From NCBI GenBank assembly GCA_050701635.1, contig JBOGDF010000086.1, positions 1-16,932 on the forward strand: 16,932 nt of DNA, read 5' to 3'. The DNA is from WHSM01 sp050701635. GTDB taxonomy: Bacteria > Actinomycetota > Actinomycetes > Mycobacteriales > Micromonosporaceae. Positions within the stretch are counted from its first letter, which is position 1. The number at the start of each line of letters is the position of its first letter. A program made the translations under genes and the position numbers. Under the pieces are notes generated by a model, which saw nothing but the letters and a program-made list of their open reading frames with translations, searched no databases and had not been told where the DNA came from. Shown here piece after piece: positions 12,660 to 16,932 of this stretch.

Positions 12660-13580
12660 TCAGCCGCGGGAGCGGAGGGCGCGGAGGAAGAAGGACAGGT
12701 TGGCGGGGCGCTCGGCGAGCCGGCGGACCAGGTAGCCGTACCACTCGGTGCCGTACGGGAGGTAGACCCGCATCGTGTAGCCGGCCCGGGCGAGCCGGCG
12801 CTGCTCGTCGGGGCGGACGCCGTACAGCATCTGGAATTCGAAGCTGTCCTGGGTGCGGTCATACCACCGGGCGCGTTCCTCGCCGATGGCGATCAGGCGC
12901 GGGTCGTGGGTGGCGAACATCGGGTAGCCCTGCCCGGCCAGCAGCGCGTTGAGGCAGCGCACGTACGAGCGGTCCACGTCGAGCCGGGACTGGTACGCCA
13001 CCGACTCCGGCTCGGCGTACGCGCCCTTGCAGAGCCTTACCCGGGAACCCGCGTACGCCAGCTCCCGGCAGTCCGACTCGGTACGCCGCAGGTAAGCCTG
13101 CAGCACCGCGCCGGTGTCCGGGAAGTCCTTGCGCAGCTTGGTCAGGATCCCCAGCGTCGAGTCGGTGGTGGTGTGGTCCTCCATGTCGAGGGTCACCGTG
13201 GTGTGTACGTTGGCCGCCGCCTGGCAGATCGCGCGGGCGTGCTCGTACGCCACCTTGTCGTCGAACCGCTGGCCCAGCGCGGACAGCTTCACGCTGACCT
13301 CGGCGGCCGGGGTGAGCCCTTGCTCGCCGAGCAGCCCCAGCAGCTCCAGGTACGCCTGGCGGGTCTGGTCAGCCTGCTCCGGCGTGGTGGTGTCCTCCCC
13401 GAGGTAGTCCAGGGTGACGGTCAGCCCGTCGGCGACCAGCTCCCGGGTGCCGCGCAGTGCGTCGGCTGTCGAGGTGCCGGCGACGAACCGGCGTACCACG
13501 TCGCGGGAGATGGGTGCGGTCTCCACCACCCGCTCCAGCGCCTTGCTGCGGGCAGCCGCCAGGATCACCGTACGGAGCAT
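12660..13580 (-). CDS. proline dehydrogenase (monofunctional, FAD-dependent)
   Basis: This 306-residue (beta-alpha)8-barrel enzyme oxidises proline to pyrroline-5-carboxylate and passes electrons to the quinone pool. Family blocks are present in order: TLDYLGED (56-63), VSVKLSALG with K98, TLDMEDHTTTD (130-140), QAYLRRTESD (161-170), RLCKGAYAEPESVAY (182-196), FATHDPRL with H225, and the substrate-binding YLVRRLAERPANLSF (283-297). It is the short one-domain form. No partner P5C dehydrogenase gene is present in this window; in many actinobacteria the two are adjacent. The start ATG 13580 has no ribosome-binding site but has a TANNNT element 6 bases upstream, suggesting a leaderless message. 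Confidence 0.95.
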   Translation of the reverse strand: MLRTVILAAARSKALERVVETAPISRDVVRRFVAGTSTADALRGTRELVADGLTVTLDYLGEDTTTPEQADQTRQAYLELLGLLGEQGLTPAAEVSVKLSALGQRFDDKVAYEHARAICQAAANVHTTVTLDMEDHTTTDSTLGILTKLRKDFPDTGAVLQAYLRRTESDCRELAYAGSRVRLCKGAYAEPESVAYQSRLDVDRSYVRCLNALLAGQGYPMFATHDPRLIAIGEERARWYDRTQDSFEFQMLYGVRPDEQRRLARAGYTMRVYLPYGTEWYGYLVRRLAERPANLSFFLRALRSRG

Positions 13581-13586
13581 GTCGCG

Positions 13587-13592
13587 AGCCTA
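13587..13592 (-). promoter_or_regulatory. probable -10 element (TAGGCT) of the proline dehydrogenase gene
   Basis: On the minus strand TAGGCT ends 6 bases before the ATG at 13580. It is the same hexamer as in front of the HAD gene. The spacing implies a leaderless transcript. Confidence 0.45.
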
Positions 13593-13626
13593 ATCGGCGT
13601 CATCGATGCGTGGGACGCGGGGCAAG

Positions 13627-13654
13627 CTGCCCGCCGCAGTCGCTGCGGCGGCAG
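13627..13654 (-). terminator. strong hairpin between the methyltransferase and proline dehydrogenase genes
   Basis: CTGCCCGCCGCAG (13627-13639) and CTGCGGCGGCAG (13643-13654) form a 12-bp stem with a single bulged C and a TCG loop. It directly abuts the family A repeat. It probably ends methyltransferase transcription before the proline dehydrogenase promoter. Confidence 0.55.
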
Positions 13655-13655
13655 G

Positions 13656-13722
13656 GTGATCGCCGTTTCGGGAACGGATCGGCGGGATCGAGCGCCATAA
13701 CGTTCCCGAAACGACGATCTTG
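13656..13722. repeat. dispersed intergenic inverted repeat, family A, copy 2
   Basis: GATCGCCGTTTCGGGAAC (13658-13675) pairs at 17 of 18 positions with GTTCCCGAAACGACGATC (13702-13719). The 62-base GATC-to-GATC length and the first 15 bases equal those of the copy at 2091-2158. The right end continues TTGC as in copy 1 (GATCTTGC), while the left end has lost the CAA. Confidence 0.75.
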
Positions 13723-13738
13723 CTTCCAGGGTGAGCGG

Positions 13739-14503
13739 TCAGCGGAGGCCGGCGACGGCGGCGTCGCGGCGGCCGCGCCAGACCAGGCCGGCTTCGGCAT
13801 ATCCGGCGGTACGCAGCGTCGCGGCGTGCCAGCTCGCCGGTTCGCTGGTCTCGCTGGAGTGCTCGCCGCCGAACAGCGCGTCCCGCTCGGCCTTCAGCGG
13901 CGCGAGCACCGGGTCGGCGGCCACCTGCTCCCACCAGGCGGTCCAGGACAGCGCAGTGCCGGCGGCGTACACCGCCTCCCGGTACGCCCGTTCCTGGGCA
14001 CCGAACCGCGACGTCAGCTCGGGCAGCCCGTCGTCGGGCATGTGGTCGACGTTGACGAACACCCCGCCGGGGCGCAGCGCCTGGCGGATCTCGCCGTACA
14101 GCTCGGTGAGCCGGTCGGTGGGCAGCCAGTGCAGCGCGGTGGCGGTCAGTACGGCGTCGTACTGCCGGTGGGGGAGGGCGTCGAGCCAGCGCGGGTCGCG
14201 CAGGTCGGCGGCCCGGTAGCCGATCCGGTCGCCGAGCGTGGCGTGGGCGATGGCGCGCAGCACCGGGTCGATGTCGAGCAGCGTGACTTCCGCGTCGGGG
14301 AACCGGCGCAGCACCCGGATCGAGATCGAGCCGGTGCCGCCGGCGAGGTCCAGCAGCTTCGGGGCGCGGCCGCCGGTCACTGCCGCGACGGCGTCCAGCA
14401 GTACGCCGAAGCGCTCCTCCCGGTCCGGCATGTACGCCTCCTGCTGCAGGTCCCAACTGCGCTGCCAGGCCGGTCCGTCGATCTCCTCGAGTGCCGTCGT
14501 CAT
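13739..14503 (-). CDS. class I SAM-dependent methyltransferase, small-molecule type
   Basis: This 254-residue Rossmann-fold methyltransferase has motif I LLDLAGGTGSISI (50-62), the acidic end of strand 2 in VTLLDIDP (D77/D79), YRAADLRDPRW (96-106), the post-motif AVLTATALHWLP (117-128) and ALRPGGVFVNVDH (142-154). The HWL sequence and overall layout fit the UbiE/trans-aconitate methyltransferase-like group (methyltransf_12/25). The acceptor cannot be predicted. ATG 14503 has GAGG 3 bases and GGGAGGGG 11 bases upstream, so the start is likely but not perfect. It has its own promoter, with a dyad over the -10, and is divergent from the surface-protein gene. Confidence 0.88.
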   Translation of the reverse strand: MTTALEEIDGPAWQRSWDLQQEAYMPDREERFGVLLDAVAAVTGGRAPKLLDLAGGTGSISIRVLRRFPDAEVTLLDIDPVLRAIAHATLGDRIGYRAADLRDPRWLDALPHRQYDAVLTATALHWLPTDRLTELYGEIRQALRPGGVFVNVDHMPDDGLPELTSRFGAQERAYREAVYAAGTALSWTAWWEQVAADPVLAPLKAERDALFGGEHSSETSEPASWHAATLRTAGYAEAGLVWRGRRDAAVAGLR

Positions 14504-14541
14504 GGTCCTCGTTTCCCCTCCCGCGTAAGTACCGCTGTGGC

Positions 14542-14574
14542 CTCACGCTAGTTACAAGTGAGACGGAGTGTCAA
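14542..14574 (-). promoter_or_regulatory. promoter of the methyltransferase gene with overlapping operator-like dyad
   Basis: On the minus strand TTGACA (14574-14569), an 18-base spacer and TAGCGT (14550-14545) make a good housekeeping promoter, giving a 5' leader of about 35 bases. CTCAC (14542-14546) and GTGAG (14558-14562) form a dyad across the -10, placed where a repressor could block transcription. Confidence 0.55.
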
Positions 14575-14621
14575 TCAAATGGCCAAACCCGCATAAGTCG
14601 GCGACGTCGCGCCGGATCAGA

Positions 14622-14627
14622 TTGACG
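14622..14627 (+). promoter_or_regulatory. possible -35 (TTGACG) for the surface-protein gene
   Basis: TTGACG is followed after 17 bases by CGAGAT, a poor -10. The rest of the 190-base gap also holds GCGACGTCGC (14601-14610), a perfect 10-bp palindrome. Confidence 0.25.
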
Positions 14628-14679
14628 GCCTTCAATGGGGGGTACGAGATGTCCGCTCCTACCATGAAATCGGGGCATC

Positions 14680-14700
14680 TGACATGGAGGCGACATGTCA
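14680..14700 (+). promoter_or_regulatory. start-codon hairpin in the surface-protein mRNA
   Basis: TGACATG (14680-14686) and CATGTCA (14694-14700) pair perfectly around a 7-base loop. The loop holds most of the GGAGG ribosome-binding site (14686-14690), and the ATG (14695-14697) lies in the right arm. Folding would hide the start codon. The same dyad could be a DNA operator. Confidence 0.5.
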
Positions 14701-15387
14701 ACACCACTACGCAAAGGCGCCTTTCTGGCGGCGCTGGTGCTTGCCGTACCGCTGGCCGGCATGCTCAGCGCGCCGGCGTTCTCCGACCCCGGAAACGGTT
14801 CCGGCCAGGCCACGCACAGCCCGCATGGCGTAGCCGCCCACGGCAACGCCGACCACTCGCAGGGCAACCGCGGCACCAGCGGTGACCCCAGCCAGCCGCA
14901 GCCGCCCTCGCAGGGCGACTTCAGCGGCCACGGCGCCAACCAGCACGGGGCGTACGACTCGACCCGCGACGGTTCGCCGTCCGGCAACGGCAACGGCGGC
15001 GGCAACGCGGTCGGCAAGCCGTGCGCCGGCTGCGTCGGCAAGGCGGACAACAAGAACCCGCCGGGGCAGGCGCCCGACGGCACCGACCCCAACGCGGGCT
15101 ACGAGTGCGACCGCAACCACGGCATCGGGCGTACCAACCCGGCCCACACCGGCTGCCGTCCGGCCCCGCCGGATGGCGAGACCCCACCGCCACCCGGTAA
15201 CGGCAACGGGAACCCGCCCGGCAACGGTGGTGGCGGCGGCGCCGCACCACCCGCGGCTGAAGCTCCGGCTCAGGCACCGTCCGGCATGCCCGTCACCGGT
15301 ACGCCGATCGGCACCATCGTCGGCGTCGCGCTGCTGCTTCTGCTCGCCGGTGCACTGCTCCGCCGTACCGGAAGCGGCACTCGGTAA
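14695..15387 (+). CDS. sortase-type cell-wall-anchored protein with Cys-rich core (MPVTG signal)
   Basis: This 230-residue secreted protein has a signal peptide (1-30, cleavage near APAFS). Next is a low-complexity Gly/Asn/His/Ser region (31-107). A conserved-looking core at 110-154 has four cysteines (C110-A-G-C113, then C138 and C154) within GKADNKNPPGQ and GYECDRNHGIGRTNPAHTGC. A Pro/Gly/Asn linker follows. The end is a sorting signal: MPVTG (198-202), a hydrophobic helix (about 203-222) and RR. MPVTG is a variant of LPXTG, so a sortase should cleave and attach it to peptidoglycan. I recall similar ADNKNPPGQ/NPAHTGC cores in other actinobacterial surface proteins, function unknown. No sortase gene is present here. 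The start ATG has GGAGG 4 bases upstream. Confidence 0.85.
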   Translation: MSTPLRKGAFLAALVLAVPLAGMLSAPAFSDPGNGSGQATHSPHGVAAHGNADHSQGNRGTSGDPSQPQPPSQGDFSGHGANQHGAYDSTRDGSPSGNGNGGGNAVGKPCAGCVGKADNKNPPGQAPDGTDPNAGYECDRNHGIGRTNPAHTGCRPAPPDGETPPPPGNGNGNPPGNGGGGGAAPPAAEAPAQAPSGMPVTGTPIGTIVGVALLLLLAGALLRRTGSGTR

Positions 15388-15431
15388 CCGTTTGCTCGCC
15401 ATGCGATATCCAGTGGTGGCAAAACTTTGAC

Positions 15432-15437
15432 TACGGT
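15432..15437 (+). promoter_or_regulatory. probable -10 element (TACGGT) of the CGNR gene
   Basis: TACGGT fits TANNNT and ends 6 bases before GTG 15444. The nearby TATAGG is an alternative. No ribosome-binding site is seen, so the message is probably leaderless. Confidence 0.4.
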
Positions 15438-15443
15438 ATAGGG

Positions 15444-15992
15444 GTGGACTTCGAGGCATACGCTCACCGCGCGATCGAGCTCGTCAACGCGCCGATGGAC
15501 GATCTAGCCGACCTGAAGGCGCTGTTCGGGGCCCGGAGCTGGTGGGCCGAGGAAGCGACGGACCGGGATGTGGCCGCCCTGCGGCGGGCCAGAAAACGGC
15601 TCCGTGACGTCTTCGAGCTCGGCATCTCGGGCAAGGACACCGAGGTGGTCGAGGAGCTGAATTCGCTGCTCGAGGCGTACCCGGTGCAACCCCGGATCTC
15701 CGGGCATGACGCCAGCGACTGGCACATGCACGTCACCGGGCGGGGCGCCACGATCAGCGCGGAGTACCTGGCGGGCGCGGTCTGGGGCCTGTCGGTGTGG
15801 CTCTGCGAGTACGGCAGCAGCCGGTTCGGGGTGTGCGCCGACGAGCGGTGTGCCGACGTCTACCTCGACACCTCGTCCAACTGCTGCCGCCGGTTCTGCT
15901 CGGAGCGTTGCGCCACCCGGTCGCACGTCGCGGCCCACCGGGCCCGGAAACGCGCCGAAGCCGGCGCGGCCGCCGAACCGGTCACGGTCTGA
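15444..15992 (+). CDS. CGNR-type zinc-finger protein with ABATE domain, putative transcription regulator
   Basis: The 182 residues have an N-terminal ABATE-like part (about 1-125) beginning with the family's AIELVNAP segment, and a C-terminal zinc finger at about 128-170. Zinc ligands are probably C131, C136, C152 and C156 (C-X4-C-X15-C-X3-C). The family signature after the last pair is usually CGNR-KV-AYRARK; here it reads CATRSHVAAHRARKR, so Gly-Asn is replaced by Ala-Thr. An additional Cys pair lies at 147-148. Family members are thought to be stress- or ligand-responsive DNA-binding proteins. The start is GTG 15444, as no Shine-Dalgarno sequence favours another. It is convergent with the isomerase-like gene 30 bases away. 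Confidence 0.85.
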   Translation: MDFEAYAHRAIELVNAPMDDLADLKALFGARSWWAEEATDRDVAALRRARKRLRDVFELGISGKDTEVVEELNSLLEAYPVQPRISGHDASDWHMHVTGRGATISAEYLAGAVWGLSVWLCEYGSSRFGVCADERCADVYLDTSSNCCRRFCSERCATRSHVAAHRARKRAEAGAAAEPVTV

Positions 15993-16022
15993 CCGCCGCG
16001 GCCGGTCCAAGTCGGGCCGGCG

Positions 16023-16853
16023 TTACGGTCTGACGGCGGTGTCGGCGGTCAGGTGCTGGCGGGCGTACGCCAGCGACTCGCCGAGGTCGATCTCGCGCTG
16101 CCGGCGACCGCCGGCCTTGCGGGTGTTGACCTCGATCGCCACCGAGCCCGAGTAGCCGATCCCGGCCAGGTACTCCAGCATCGCGCCGCAGGGCTGCGAG
16201 CCCCGCCCCGGCACCAGGTGCTCGTCGCGGCCGTCTCCGTTGCCGTCCCCCAGGTGTACGTGGCCCACGGAGTGGTTCATCCGCTCGGCCATCACCAGCA
16301 CGTCGCTGCGGGAGGCGGCGCAGTGCGAGGCGTCCAGGGTGTAGTGGTCGTACCCGACGGTGGTGGGATCCCAGTGCGGGGCGTACGGCACGAACTCGCG
16401 CCGGGCCACCCGTACCGGATACATGTTCTCCACCGCGATCCGGATCTCGGGGTGCTGCCGGGACAGCTCATCCAGCCCGGTACGGAACTCCCGCGCGTAA
16501 TCCCGCTGCCAGATGAACGGCGGGTGCACCACCACGGTGCCGGCGCCCAGCTCCTCGGCCATCACCACCGCCCGGCGCAGCCGCTCCCACGGGTCGGAGC
16601 TCCACACCCGCTGCGTGATCAGAAGACACGGCGCGTGTACGGCGAGCACCGGCACGCCGTAGTGCTGCGCGAGCCGGGACAGCGTACGGGGATCCTGGCT
16701 GGCGCCGTCGGTCCACACCATCGCTTCGACGCCGTCGTAGCCGAGGTTGGCGGCGACTTCGAAGGCCGCGGTGGTGGGCTCCGGATACACCGACGAGGTG
16801 GACAGCAGCACCGGGATCTGTGGCGCGGAATCTGCCTCGGGGGAAGAGGTCAC
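16023..16853 (-). CDS. sugar phosphate isomerase/epimerase family protein (xylose-isomerase-like TIM barrel)
   Basis: This 276-residue TIM-barrel protein carries the family's metal ligands and catalytic glutamates in strand ends: VVVHPPF (H110), IAVENMYP (E142), YTLDASH (D174, H177), VGHVHLGD (H200) and VAIEVNT (E241), with DEHLVPGRG (210-218) near the active site. This fits the divalent-metal AP_endonuc_2 superfamily that includes inosose dehydratases, hydroxypyruvate isomerases and sugar epimerases. The substrate cannot be told from sequence; the neighbours give no pathway. The start is GTG 16853, with TACCCT 6 bases upstream and no ribosome-binding site, which suggests a leaderless message. 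Confidence 0.9.
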   Translation of the reverse strand: MTSSPEADSAPQIPVLLSTSSVYPEPTTAAFEVAANLGYDGVEAMVWTDGASQDPRTLSRLAQHYGVPVLAVHAPCLLITQRVWSSDPWERLRRAVVMAEELGAGTVVVHPPFIWQRDYAREFRTGLDELSRQHPEIRIAVENMYPVRVARREFVPYAPHWDPTTVGYDHYTLDASHCAASRSDVLVMAERMNHSVGHVHLGDGNGDGRDEHLVPGRGSQPCGAMLEYLAGIGYSGSVAIEVNTRKAGGRRQREIDLGESLAYARQHLTADTAVRP

Positions 16854-16859
16854 CCGCCC

Positions 16860-16865
16860 AGGGTA
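16860..16865 (-). promoter_or_regulatory. probable -10 element (TACCCT) of the isomerase-like gene
   Basis: On the minus strand TACCCT (TANNNT type) ends exactly 6 bases before GTG 16853. The spacing matches that at the proline dehydrogenase and CGNR genes. Confidence 0.45.
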
Positions 16866-16907
16866 GCGGGGTGGTCACCGGTCACGCTGCGCGACCGTAA
16901 CCCACTT

Positions 16908-16932
16908 CAAGATCATGGGGCCCTTCATGCAG
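16908..16932. repeat. family B palindrome, copy 2, left half (continues past the window)
   Basis: The 25 bases from 16908 to the window end match the left arm of the 12589-12644 palindrome with one change (C for G at 16926, in CTTCATGCAG). The complementary half should lie just outside the window. It follows the isomerase-like gene's upstream region. Confidence 0.75.

Noticed and set aside
14581..14694. Cyclic di-AMP (ydaO-type) riboswitch upstream of the surface-protein gene
   Set aside because: Such riboswitches often precede actinobacterial cell-wall genes, but the conserved blocks are not present; only short palindromes and a start-codon hairpin are seen.
15993..16022. Terminator between the CGNR and isomerase-like genes
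   Set aside because: Only a 5-bp GCCGG/CCGGC stem with a long loop can be drawn in the 30-base gap, too weak to call in DNA this GC-rich.
16896..16924. Third sigma-BldN-like promoter at CGTAAC 16896-16901
   Set aside because: The bases 17 positions downstream (GGCCCC) do not resemble a -10, and they fall in the family B repeat.

Overview
This is a high-GC window (roughly 70% G+C by eye, strong G/C third-position bias) from a filamentous, spore-forming actinomycete. I would place it in the Micromonosporaceae, from gene content and the abundance of GTAC; this is inference, not a database match. No rRNA, tRNA, CRISPR array, integrase or insertion sequence was found. It looks like core chromosome.

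Layout. Positions 1-4080 read leftward: a possible gene start cut by the window edge, a secreted right-handed beta-helix protein with a C-terminal membrane anchor, and a coupled pair (fatty-acid CoA ligase, then a small glutaredoxin-like protein). Positions 4081-8926 read rightward. A regulatory region rich in palindromes comes first, then a 40-codon leader ORF whose stop overlaps the start of an ECF sigma factor that closely resembles Streptomyces BldN. Next are a DUF5667 membrane protein that fits the anti-sigma factor RsbN, a SerB1-like HAD-IB phosphatase, and a coupled membrane-anchored beta-propeller-like protein. Positions 8923-11392 read leftward as a conserved actinobacterial set: the 33-residue ribosomal protein bS22, a degenerate NAD-binding epimerase-like protein and an acyltransferase (compare Rv0500B-Rv0501-Rv0502 of M. 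tuberculosis). Then come fabH (+), proline dehydrogenase (-), a SAM methyltransferase (-), a sortase-type surface protein (+), a CGNR zinc-finger regulator (+) and a TIM-barrel sugar-phosphate isomerase-like protein (-).

How it fits together. The centre is a developmental sigma/anti-sigma pair. Its promoter region holds a near-match to the BldD operator, as expected for a bldN gene. A GTAAC-N17-CGTTG sequence precedes rsbN, consistent with sigma-BldN driving its own antagonist. A similar sequence precedes the secreted beta-helix gene, so that surface protein may be a target. The sortase-type protein is also a cell-surface product.

Most unusual items: the leader ORF coupled to bldN; two families of dispersed intergenic palindromes that share CAAGATC/GATCTTG ends (one copy is a perfect 56-nt palindrome); and a hairpin that places the Shine-Dalgarno sequence and start codon of the surface-protein gene in one stem-loop.
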